Source: Shewanella benthica (GTDB taxonomy: Bacteria > Pseudomonadota > Gammaproteobacteria > Enterobacterales > Shewanellaceae). Taken from it: 45,802 bases of DNA. The position numbers and the translations under genes are program-made. Shown here piece by piece: positions 25,610-33,341 of this stretch; within the stretch, counting starts at the first letter, position 1, and each line of letters opens with the position of its first letter. The stretch is taken from the NCBI GenBank assembly GCA_023284085.1, contig JAKVHY010000043.1, positions 1 through 45,802 of the forward strand, in the 5' to 3' direction. A model generated the notes under the pieces. The model was not told the origin of the DNA. It searched no databases and saw only the letters and a list, made by a program, of their open reading frames with translations.

Positions 25610-26137
25610 ATGAGCAATACGTTAATTATCTACTCCACTACCGACGGCCAAACAAAAGCAATCTGTGAGTTTGTGCAGGGGATTAGCGAAGGTGCGGGTG
25701 ATAGTGTGACTTTAGCTTCACTGGAAGAAGCTCAAGGTTTAAACCTCTCTTACTTCGATAAGATCTTGATAGGTGCCAGTATTCGTTACGGTAAGCACAA
25801 ACCTGAACTGTATCTGTATATCAACCGTCACCAAGCCGTACTCAATGCCAAGAAAAATGCCTTCTTTAGCGTGAATGTGGTTGCCAGAAAGCCGCAGAAG
25901 AACACTCCGGAAACCAACCCTTATATGAAGAAGTTTCTAGCACTTTCATTATGGAAACCGCAGCAGTTAGGCGTCTTCGCCGGGAAGATCGATTACCCTA
26001 AATACCGCTTCTTCGATAAGACCATGATACGTTTTATCATGTGGATGACCAAGGGGCCGACTGACACTTCAGGCACCTATGAGTTTACCAACTGGGAGCA
26101 AGTTGAAGATTTCGCCAAGGCCTTTACCGATAGATAG
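25610..26137 (+). CDS. hemG: Protoporphyrinogen IX oxidase, flavodoxin-type (HemG)
   Basis: HemG oxidises protoporphyrinogen IX to protoporphyrin IX, the penultimate step of haem synthesis, passing electrons to respiratory quinones. The 175-residue protein is a long-chain flavodoxin with the FMN loop STTDGQTKAI near residue 9, GASIRYGKH near residue 50, and the HemG insert FSVNVVARKPQKN near residue 85. The ending TNWEQVEDFAKAFTDR corresponds to TDWEQV in E. coli HemG (181 residues). The gene is followed by three extra copies of its own 3' end. A second hemG lies at 27074. Confidence 0.95.
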   Translation: MSNTLIIYSTTDGQTKAICEFVQGISEGAGDSVTLASLEEAQGLNLSYFDKILIGASIRYGKHKPELYLYINRHQAVLNAKKNAFFSVNVVARKPQKNTPETNPYMKKFLALSLWKPQQLGVFAGKIDYPKYRFFDKTMIRFIMWMTKGPTDTSGTYEFTNWEQVEDFAKAFTDR

Positions 26138-26497
26138 TTCAGATTTAAGCAGTAGATGACCAAGGGGGCGTCAATGGACACCTCTGGAACCTATAGTTTA
26201 CCAACTGGGAGCAAGTTGAAGATTTCGCCAAGGCTTTTACCGATAGATAGGCTTAGCTGTTAAGAGGTCGTGGCTAAGAGACAGTAGATGACCAAGGGGG
26301 CGTCAATGGACACCTCTGGAACCTACGAGTTTACTGATTGGGAGCAAGTTGAAGATTTCGCCAAGGCCTTTACCGATAGATAGTTCAGATTTAAGCCGTG
26401 GATGACCAAGGGGTCGTCAATAGACACCTCTGGCACCTATGAATTCACTGATTGGAATCAAGTCGAAGAATTTGCTAAGGCTTTCACCGATAGATAA
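26044..26497 (+). repeat. Serial duplications of the hemG 3' end
   Basis: The last 94 bases of hemG (26044-26137) recur as copies at 26155-26250, 26287-26383 and 26401-26497, each including the stop codon. Spacings between starts are 111, 132 and 114 bp. Copies share an extra codon (GCGTCAATG-type) absent from the gene; copy 1 has a one-base deletion. Spacers after the gene and after copy 2 share the bases TTCAGATTTAAGC. Copy 3 differs from the gene in the last 21 codons at 14 bases, 12 of them third codon positions and none second. Confidence 0.92.
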
Positions 26498-26570
26498 CTC
26501 TAGCTGTGATGAAAACTAAAAATGCCAGTCGAGTGACTGGCATTTTACTGTATATACTTATCGAAAAAAA
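26138..26570. other. Gap after hemG, filled by 3' end copies
   Basis: This stretch consists of the three hemG 3' end copies and their spacers, then a bidirectional terminator at 26519-26546. No independent gene is evident; short frames starting at the ATG of each copy encode only the HemG C-terminal 30 residues and have no ribosome site. Confidence 0.8.
26519..26546. terminator. Bidirectional terminator between hemG array and the ArsR gene
   Basis: AAAATGCCAGTC at 26519-26530 pairs perfectly with GACTGGCATTTT at 26535-26546 around a GAGT loop. It can end both rightward hemG transcription and leftward ArsR-gene transcription. Confidence 0.85.
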
Positions 26571-26876
26571 TTATGCACAAAACTGCTTATGCATGATCGA
26601 GATGATTTCAGAGACCTGTTCATTCTTGAGTGAGTAATACACCACCTGAGAGCTCTTACGTGTAGACACCAGATCTTGAGTTCTTAAAACGGCAAGATGC
26701 TGAGACAGGGCTGATTGGCTCAGCGGGACGGTCTCATTGAGTTGAGTTACACTCAATTCATTATCCAGTAGTAGGCACAAGATCATCAATCGATTCGGGT
26801 TGGCAATCGCTTTTAACCACTTAGCCGCATTCTCAGCGTTGGTCACCATGGCATTTACATCGATATTATTTTGCAT
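26571..26876 (-). CDS. ArsR-family regulator, YgaV/BigR-like
   Basis: This 101-residue winged-helix repressor resembles E. coli YgaV and sulfide-sensing BigR/SqrR proteins in layout. The core is LKAIANPNRLMILCLLL, then LSQSALSQHLAVLR as the recognition helix and VYYSLKN before a short tail ending FCA. Two cysteines, at residues 34 and 100, fall where this group has the redox pair that forms a polysulfide bridge; the metal-binding ELCV motif of arsenic or cadmium sensors is absent. A GTG at 26888 is an alternative start. An inverted repeat upstream suggests autoregulation, and the divergent gene is the second hemG. Function is inferred, not known. Confidence 0.82.
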   Translation of the reverse strand: MQNNIDVNAMVTNAENAAKWLKAIANPNRLMILCLLLDNELSVTQLNETVPLSQSALSQHLAVLRTQDLVSTRKSSQVVYYSLKNEQVSEIISIMHKQFCA

Positions 26877-26899
26877 ACCTATACTCACTTCACTCTTGG

Positions 26900-26915
26900 A
26901 TTAGTTTATTCTAAT
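26900..26915. promoter_or_regulatory. Candidate ArsR-family operator
   Basis: ATTAG-TTTATT-CTAAT is a short inverted repeat 24 bp upstream of the ArsR start and on the shared upstream region with the second hemG. Its AT-rich form with a TTAG/CTAA core is like operators of BigR-type repressors. Binding is inferred. Confidence 0.4.
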
Positions 26916-27073
26916 TGAGCCGTTTAGCTAAGGCAATGATACTAACTTGGCTACAGATCTCAATTTTGACTTCTATTTATATGAGCTAGCGCTAATTTGT
27001 GATCAATTCTTGTGTTTATAAAATGACTTGCTGCAACAATAAGCGCTGAAAATAGTTTTAATTGGACATATCG

Positions 27074-27613
27074 ATGAAGTCAGTACTGGTACTTTACTAC
27101 TCCAGAGGTGGTCATACCGCCAGAATCAGCCGCGCCGTCGCCGAACAAGTTGAAAGCAGCGGAAACCGATGCACTGTAATGCATATCAGTGAAGCGACGA
27201 AAAGTGGCCTGGATTGGTCGCAATATGATTGTGTCGCCTTAGGTGCCTGCGTACTCTATGGCAGCTATGATAAATCGGTATTCGCCTTTGCAACTGAGCA
27301 TCAAGCAGTATTGGATAGTATTCCCAACAGCTTCTATAGTGTCAACGTGGTTGCTCGTAAACCCGAGAAGCGCATCCCGGAGAATAATAAGTATCTGCAG
27401 AAGTTCATCGAGCTTTCTCCCTGGAAACCTAAGGACGTTAAAGTGATCGCCGGCAAGGTTGATTACCCCTCATGGCGCTGGTGGGACAGACTTGCTATTC
27501 AGATGATCATGAAGATGACAGACGGTCCAACCGATCCCAAATCAGTCATAGACTACACCGACTGGGATGACGTTAAAGTCTATGCAGATCACCTTGTTAG
27601 TCTGGCTAAGTAA
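27074..27613 (+). CDS. Second HemG-type flavodoxin
   Basis: The 179-residue protein is a paralogue of the HemG at 25610. It has the FMN loop YSRGGHTARI, LGACVLYGSYDK, the HemG insert FYSVNVVARKPEKRIPENN and VIAGKVDYPSWRWWDRLAIQMIMKMTDGPTD, which is as close to E. coli HemG as the first copy. The start at 27074 (MKSVLVLYYSRGG) fits the family; a TTG four codons earlier is the other option. It stands alone with its own terminator, divergent from the ArsR gene. It may be an alternative protoporphyrinogen oxidase or a specialised flavodoxin; the HemG insert argues for the former. Confidence 0.88.
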   Translation: MKSVLVLYYSRGGHTARISRAVAEQVESSGNRCTVMHISEATKSGLDWSQYDCVALGACVLYGSYDKSVFAFATEHQAVLDSIPNSFYSVNVVARKPEKRIPENNKYLQKFIELSPWKPKDVKVIAGKVDYPSWRWWDRLAIQMIMKMTDGPTDPKSVIDYTDWDDVKVYADHLVSLAK

Positions 27614-27647
27614 CCAGATAAATTTAATTGCCATAGATAGATTTAAG

Positions 27648-27668
27648 CCGCACTCGTTGCGGTTTTTT
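27648..27668 (+). terminator. Terminator of the second hemG
   Basis: CCGCA-CTCGT-TGCGG is followed by six T, 34 bp after the stop codon. Confidence 0.88.
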
Positions 27669-27697
27669 GTTGTGAAAGTTATGACTTCAACAATCAG

Positions 27698-28576
27698 TTA
27701 TTTTTGTGTAAATAAACTCATAAGCTGATCGCTGATGAATTGTTCTACTTCTGTGATTGCCCGACCTTTAGGCCAGATCAGGTCGTATTGAGAGGTAAAG
27801 TCGATGGCTGCGAACTCGGCATTGAACTGTGTGATGCCTTCAGGCATTGGTTGATAGGGATAATTGGCGATAAAAGCCCAGCCAACATTCGCTCTAATAG
27901 CTTCCAACTGCGCCTCAAACCCTTGGCATTCCCAAGTATCAAATGCGATTTTTACCGTCTGATGTAGATTATTTTTAGCCAAAGAACGCTGTAATATTTG
28001 AGTAGAATGCATCATCTCGTCAGTACTAATGGTGGATTTTCTTGCAAAAGGGTGGCGTTTTCCACACACCAGATAATAGCAGGCGCTGCCTATCGCTTTG
28101 TACTCATAGATATTTGTTTGTCCTTCTAATGTCAGAGATAGCGCTAAATCTAGTTGCTTTTCTTCTATTAATTTAAATAGCTGTTGAGAAGGCTCTCTTA
28201 GTATATTGAGTTTTAATAAAGGATATTGTTGACGGATTTTTGTAAATAACCCCACCAAAGGTGCAGTAGGCAAATCTTCATCTAAACCCAAAGTGATGAG
28301 CATGGGTAAACCTGCTGCTAGATTTAATGCATTCCTATTAAACCTAGCTGTACTCTCTACGACCAGTTTGGCACTGTCATAAAGTGCTAATCCTTGAGGT
28401 GTTATCTCGGGGTACTTTCCAACACGGTCAAATAATATAACAGCTAGTTCATCCTCTAATCGTGCAATATTTCCGCTAATGGTCGCTTGGTGTTTACCAA
28501 GTAATCTTGCTGCTGCACTGAATGAACCTGTATCTGCTGCCGCTATAAAGCTGCGAAGTAACTCAGGACTACTCAT
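27698..28576 (-). CDS. LysR-family transcriptional regulator
   Basis: The 292-residue protein has the N-terminal LysR helix-turn-helix (LLRSFIAAADTGSFSAAARLLGKHQATISGNIARLEDEL, residues 5-43) and a substrate-binding effector domain. It is divergent from the serine hydrolase at 28685 across 108 bp, the usual arrangement for a LysR regulator and its target. The effector is unknown. The pair interrupts an otherwise housekeeping context, and its base composition looks more AT-rich than the flanks. Confidence 0.9.
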   Translation of the reverse strand: MSSPELLRSFIAAADTGSFSAAARLLGKHQATISGNIARLEDELAVILFDRVGKYPEITPQGLALYDSAKLVVESTARFNRNALNLAAGLPMLITLGLDEDLPTAPLVGLFTKIRQQYPLLKLNILREPSQQLFKLIEEKQLDLALSLTLEGQTNIYEYKAIGSACYYLVCGKRHPFARKSTISTDEMMHSTQILQRSLAKNNLHQTVKIAFDTWECQGFEAQLEAIRANVGWAFIANYPYQPMPEGITQFNAEFAAIDFTSQYDLIWPKGRAITEVEQFISDQLMSLFTQK

Positions 28577-28684
28577 GTCTGACCTATAGGTTCAACCAAT
28601 GGAATCTACATATTAGTATATTTTTCACCAATGCATAATGACGGTGTTCCCGATAGATACAACTTTAACTTTATGGAGACTAAT

Positions 28685-29914
28685 ATGAAAAAATCACTGT
28701 GCGCTCTAACCTTAGTAACTTTGTCTTTTGGTTCATTTGCTGATAGTGCATTTGGTCCAAGTGAAGATGTGCAGAAATTTTACCAAGCATTTGACGTTAA
28801 AAATATTCCTTTAAGCAAGATGCAAAGTTGGCCTTATTACAAGTATGTGAGCATGAATATGCAAGATTTTGTTGCACACGGAATGGTCAATATTCCTGCT
28901 GCTGTTAACCCCGCTAAAATTAACTCGGCAGATATTGCATTTGACTTAAACCAAGAGTTTAAGGGGGGCCAGAGTTTCATTGAAAACTTAATCGCAACCC
29001 AGACCAAAGGGTTTGTAGTCATGAAGAACAACACCCTTTTGGCTGAGTTTTACGATAATGGATACAACCGAGGGATGACTAACAATTTGCAGTCAGCCTC
29101 TAAAACTTATGCAGGAGTTATCATAGGTAGACTCGTTGATAAAGGGCTAATCGATTTAGAGCAGACGGCAGCGCATTACATGCCAGAACTTAAAGGGAGT
29201 GTTATTGGTGCTGCTACGATTAGGGAGATTAGTAATATGGCAAGCGGTATTGAGTCGCTTGGCGATTACCATACTCAAGGCTCAAATGGGTATGAGTGGG
29301 AACTTGAAATTGGCTTACAAACTAACGGTACTCCAAAGGGGCACTTGAAAGCGATTCAGCAAGCAAAATCGAGCGGCGCGCTGCGCGGTGAAAAGTGGGA
29401 ATATAGCGATCAAAACACCGATACTTTAGGTCTTATTGCTGAGATTGTATCAGGTAAGTCTCTGCCTGAATTACTTGGCGAAATTGCTAATGACGCGGGC
29501 TATCAGAACACATCTGCTATCGCTAAGACTTCTGATGGTTCAATGTCTCCCGCATTTGGTATTGATGTTAGTGCGATTGATTACGCTCTTTTCCATCAGT
29601 ACATCGCAGAAGGTAAGGCCGGTAAGAGTTTTTATGAAACGGCAATGGATACTCAGCGTGATAATTTAGCGTCGAGTTCGACAGGAGAATTCCTAGGGCA
29701 AGCTTCAGGTAAGGTTTCTTATGGAATGCAGACTTATTACATTGCTGAAGAAAATATCTTGATGAGCTTAGGATCATTTGGACAGATGGGGTTCAGTGAT
29801 TTAACCTCGGGTATTTCGGTTATCAATCAGCAAGATTGGTCTATTAACATTGATAGTGATAAGGCGCTTGATACTATTGAGCGCTCCATCAAGATTATCA
29901 AAGCACTGCGTTAA
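28685..29914 (+). CDS. Exported serine hydrolase, beta-lactamase/NylB-like family
   Basis: The start at 28685 (preceded by GGAG) gives a 409-residue protein with a Sec signal peptide (MKKSLCALTLVTLSFGSFAD, cleavage near residue 20). The serine beta-lactamase-like catalytic set is present as SASK (Ser137-Lys140) and WEYSDQNTDTLG with Tyr240, which resembles the Y-x-S-x-NTDxLG pattern of 6-aminohexanoate-dimer hydrolase (NylB) and EstB esterases. The usual YxN motif of class C beta-lactamases reads YSD here. It is likely a periplasmic esterase or amidase rather than a true lactamase. The regulator is probably the divergent LysR gene. Confidence 0.85.
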   Translation: MKKSLCALTLVTLSFGSFADSAFGPSEDVQKFYQAFDVKNIPLSKMQSWPYYKYVSMNMQDFVAHGMVNIPAAVNPAKINSADIAFDLNQEFKGGQSFIENLIATQTKGFVVMKNNTLLAEFYDNGYNRGMTNNLQSASKTYAGVIIGRLVDKGLIDLEQTAAHYMPELKGSVIGAATIREISNMASGIESLGDYHTQGSNGYEWELEIGLQTNGTPKGHLKAIQQAKSSGALRGEKWEYSDQNTDTLGLIAEIVSGKSLPELLGEIANDAGYQNTSAIAKTSDGSMSPAFGIDVSAIDYALFHQYIAEGKAGKSFYETAMDTQRDNLASSSTGEFLGQASGKVSYGMQTYYIAEENILMSLGSFGQMGFSDLTSGISVINQQDWSINIDSDKALDTIERSIKIIKALR

Positions 29915-30377
29915 CTTTGCTTCTTCAAGGTGAAAATCCGCCTTATAGCGGTTTTTAGAATAATGGGGCCGGAGCGAATTAGGGTCTTCAAGTAAATTAA
30001 GATACTTCCTCTGATCCAGCTCACCTTAGCTAGACGCAATGTTCTTACTTATTCCAGTCCAGAAACGAGTTAGTGACTGCCTATAAATCTTCAATCGAAG
30101 AAGCAACTTTCTCGAAACAAGAACAGGTGTGAACGCGGCTGTGACCTTCCGTGACATGGATGTCACAGGGATTGTGCTTGAATGATATCCTATCTAAAAG
30201 CCAGTTCGGCATCCATGCCTCTCGTTCATAAGCACATGTCTACGCCAAATTCACCGTGTCACAGAAGTGTTTGCACATTAGCCCACTGCAGGTGATAGGT
30301 TAACATGAACTTCAAATTTTCTGATAAACGACTTAATACCCATTACCTTTGAGAAATATCGACCTAAACACTTCGAA
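29915..30377. other. Gap between the serine hydrolase and trkH2
   Basis: A terminator (29938-29956) follows the hydrolase gene. The rest holds no gene. A near-perfect palindrome, GTGACAT-GG-ATGTCAC at 30151-30166, stands out; its half-site spacing does not fit a CRP site. The DNA around it resembles extragenic repeat material. The 3' end of trkH2 begins at 30378. Confidence 0.55.
29938..29956 (+). terminator. Terminator of the serine hydrolase gene
   Basis: CCGC at 29938-29941 pairs with GCGG at 29948-29951 around CTTATA and is followed by five T. The stem is short but flanked by A and T for extra pairing. Confidence 0.7.
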
Positions 30378-31820
30378 CTAGTATTTCCAAAAGCCTGGGT
30401 GGAACAGCACCGCCACCGTCAGTATCTCCAAGCGTCCCAACAACATACCTATTGCCAGTGCCCACTTAGCCACGTCGGGCAAGCTAGAGAAATTACCCGC
30501 TGGACCGATAATATGGCCAAGACCAGGACCTACGTTGGTCACTGCTGTTATTGCGCCGGTGAAACTGGTGGTGGGATCGAGTCCCGTCATGACTAATATG
30601 ACCGAAAGCGCGATTATCACGAACATGAACAGCAAGATAAAAGTCACAAGGGAGCGGACGATATCATCGCCTATAGGACGGTTGTTATAGCGTTCTTTGA
30701 ATACTCCGTTAGGGTGGAACTGTTGCTTGAGCTGTTCTCGCATGATGGCGATGGCTATCTGAAAGCGGAATATCTTGATGCCACCAGAGGTCGAGCCTGA
30801 GCAGCTACCGGCGAACATTAAGAACAGGAAGGTCACATTGGCAAGCGCGCCCCAGGCGGTGTAATCCGTTAAGCCGTAACCGGTAGTCGTGACAACTGAG
30901 ACTACGTTGAAGCTGGCTAGGCGCATGGCATCTATGGGGGGAATCTCACGACTGTTCCAGAGCCAGAACGCCAGGCAAGATGACACAGTAAAGATGAATA
31001 GCAGGAAGCCTTTCACTTGGGCGTCGTTCCATACCAGTAAAGATCTCTGCTGAATACAGTTGACGAACATCAGCATCGGCAAGCCGCCGGCGGCCATAAA
31101 GACGATGCCGACCCAATGGGCATTATCAGAGAAAGCTGCCATGGAACTATCGGAAGTGGAGTAGCCGCCTGTAGAGAGGGTGGTCATGGCATGGTTGATC
31201 GCCTCAAACCAGCTCATGCCCGCCAGATGGTAGGCGAATCCACAGAGTACCGTGAGTAAGATATAGATGTAAAAAAGGTTCTTGGCCATGTCCTGGGTAC
31301 GGGGAATCGCCTTGTCACTCCAGTCGGAGGATTCGGTTCTAAACAGCCGCATACCACCGACATTTAGAAAAGGTAGTACCGCCACAGCCATCACGATAAA
31401 GCCAATGCCACCTAGCCATTGTAATAGGGAACGCCAGATCAATATGCTGTGATCCATAGTGTCCAAGCCTGACAATACCGTCGAACCTGTGGTAGTGATC
31501 CCCGACATAGTCTCGAAGAAGGCGTCGGTATAATTGATACCATGATAGAGGGTGAAAGGCATGGCTGCGAAAATACTGACTATCAGCCAAGTCAGGCTGG
31601 TCAGTAGGAACATGTCGCGAATATTTAGGTTGAGCTGCTTACTTTTTCCCTGGTGCATGCAAGCGGTAGCCACCGTGGCCGTGACCAGAGATGAGATCAT
31701 GAAGGCACCAACGGTTTCTTCATTATAGAACAGCGCGAAGAGCAAGGGGATAAACATAAATACCGTCAGGGTCGACAAAAATATGCCTAAAATAAACAGC
31801 AGTGGCCGAAAGTTCAGCAT
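30378..31820 (-). CDS. Second Trk-type potassium pore
   Basis: A membrane protein of 480 residues with the four-loop Trk fold; filter-loop motifs are TTTGSTVLSG, MTTLSTGGYSTSD, VVTTTGYGLTD and NVGPGLGHI. It is a paralogue of trkH at 24026 but clearly diverged, with a shorter, different N-terminus (LNFRPLLFILGIFL). It follows trkA by 102 bp in the same direction, so TrkA probably controls both pores. The ending GRLEILTVAVLFHPGFWKY is conserved in the family. The name trkI or trkG-like is possible, but I do not assign one. Confidence 0.93.
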   Translation of the reverse strand: MLNFRPLLFILGIFLSTLTVFMFIPLLFALFYNEETVGAFMISSLVTATVATACMHQGKSKQLNLNIRDMFLLTSLTWLIVSIFAAMPFTLYHGINYTDAFFETMSGITTTGSTVLSGLDTMDHSILIWRSLLQWLGGIGFIVMAVAVLPFLNVGGMRLFRTESSDWSDKAIPRTQDMAKNLFYIYILLTVLCGFAYHLAGMSWFEAINHAMTTLSTGGYSTSDSSMAAFSDNAHWVGIVFMAAGGLPMLMFVNCIQQRSLLVWNDAQVKGFLLFIFTVSSCLAFWLWNSREIPPIDAMRLASFNVVSVVTTTGYGLTDYTAWGALANVTFLFLMFAGSCSGSTSGGIKIFRFQIAIAIMREQLKQQFHPNGVFKERYNNRPIGDDIVRSLVTFILLFMFVIIALSVILVMTGLDPTTSFTGAITAVTNVGPGLGHIIGPAGNFSSLPDVAKWALAIGMLLGRLEILTVAVLFHPGFWKY

Positions 31821-31922
31821 GAGTCAATCCTTTGAAAAACAAACGAGCGGCCGGTCTGTGCCATTTTCAGTAAAACCGAGTGTAAAGCTAAGCCGCTATT
31901 CAAGAGTGTCTGATGGACAATA

Positions 31923-33332
31923 TTAAAAGAAGAAAGCACTCGGCTGGAAAAGCTTCTCCACTTCGCCGATAAACTTCTTGTTTACCAAGAAGAGAACGAC
32001 ATGGTCGCCTTGCTCTATCACTGTCTTGTCATGAGCCATCAACACCTCTTCATCCCGCACTATGGCACCGATAGTTGTACCCGGTGGCAGCTTAATATCA
32101 CCTATCTTCTTACCTACAACTTTAGAGGTCTTGGAATCACCGTGAGCTATGGCTTCAATAGCCTCGGCGGCACCACGGCGCAGGGAGTAGACGTTACAGA
32201 TATCGCCCTGACGTATATGGGTCAAGAGTGCCGATATGGTGGCTTGCTGAGGAGAAATGGCAATATCGATATTGGCTTCCTGAACGATATCCACATAAGC
32301 CTCACGCTGGATCAGTACCATTACTTTCTTGGCACCCATGCGCTTAGCGAGAAGTGCGGCCATGATGTTGGCTTCATCGTCATTGGTGACGGCGATAAAT
32401 ACATCGGTCTGATCGATATGCTCTTCGAGCAGGAGCTCCTGATCTGAGGCATCACCACAAAATACTGTGGTGTTTTCCAATCGCTCGGAAAGTTCCTCGG
32501 CGCGCTCTTGTCTATGCTCGATAAGCTTAACCGAGTGATTGCGCTGTAGTTGTTTGGCGAGCCCCATGCCGATATTTCCACCACCGGCGATCATGATATT
32601 ACGGTAGGAGTTATCGAGCTTTTGCATCTCACTCATCACTGCGCGGACATGGCGACTATCGGCAAGGAAGAAGACTTCGTCATCGGCTTCGATGATCGTG
32701 GTACCGCGTGGCATGATTGGACGGCCTTGCCTGAAGATGGCCGCGACTCGGGTATCGATATTAGGCATATGTTCGCGCAAAGTTGCGAGGGCATTACCCA
32801 CCAAAGGGCCACCATAATAGGCTTTTACCGCGACTAGGCTGAGACGTCCCTCGGCAAATTCTAATACCTGCAAGGCGCCGGGATATTCTACCAGCCGGCG
32901 AATGTAGGAGGTCACTAACTGTTCTGGGGCGATAAGTTCATCGATAATGAAACCACCACGAGTTCGATTATCACTCTGCTTAGTTTCACTGTCGAGAAAC
33001 AACTTGTCTTTGAGTGCTAAGTATTGCTCCGAACGGATCCGGGCTATCTTCGTCGGTGTTCCAAACAGGGTATAAGCGATCTGACAGGCCGCCATATTAC
33101 ACTCATCGCTGTTGGTCACGGCGATCAGCATATCGGCATCTTCGGCCCCCGCCTCCTTGAGCACATCCGGGTGAGCACCATGGCCATGTACGACGCGCAG
33201 ATCGTATTTATCCTGCAATGAACGCAAGCGGGTCTTGTCGAAATCGACGACTGTGATGTCATTATTCTCACCAACTAAGTTCTCAGCCAGTGTGCCACCG
33301 ACCTGACCGGCACCCAAAATGATAATCTTCAT
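31923..33332 (-). CDS. trkA: Trk system potassium uptake protein TrkA
   Basis: TrkA is the peripheral NAD(H)/ATP-binding ring that gates Trk pores. The 469-residue protein has two RCK units. The first Rossmann motif GAGQVGGTLAENL is at residues 7-19 and the second (GGGNIGMGLAKQL) near residue 238, each followed by an RCK-C domain. It lies 9 bp after rsmB in the def-fmt-rsmB-trkA operon also seen in E. coli. No mscL follows; instead trkH2 is next. Confidence 0.97.
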   Translation of the reverse strand: MKIIILGAGQVGGTLAENLVGENNDITVVDFDKTRLRSLQDKYDLRVVHGHGAHPDVLKEAGAEDADMLIAVTNSDECNMAACQIAYTLFGTPTKIARIRSEQYLALKDKLFLDSETKQSDNRTRGGFIIDELIAPEQLVTSYIRRLVEYPGALQVLEFAEGRLSLVAVKAYYGGPLVGNALATLREHMPNIDTRVAAIFRQGRPIMPRGTTIIEADDEVFFLADSRHVRAVMSEMQKLDNSYRNIMIAGGGNIGMGLAKQLQRNHSVKLIEHRQERAEELSERLENTTVFCGDASDQELLLEEHIDQTDVFIAVTNDDEANIMAALLAKRMGAKKVMVLIQREAYVDIVQEANIDIAISPQQATISALLTHIRQGDICNVYSLRRGAAEAIEAIAHGDSKTSKVVGKKIGDIKLPPGTTIGAIVRDEEVLMAHDKTVIEQGDHVVLFLVNKKFIGEVEKLFQPSAFFF

Positions 33333-33341
33333 GGCCTTGCT

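Noticed and set aside
26156..26497. Short frames in the hemG copies that could make free HemG C-terminal peptides
   Set aside because: They begin at an internal ATG without a ribosome site, and copy 1 is frameshifted; a peptide product is unlikely.
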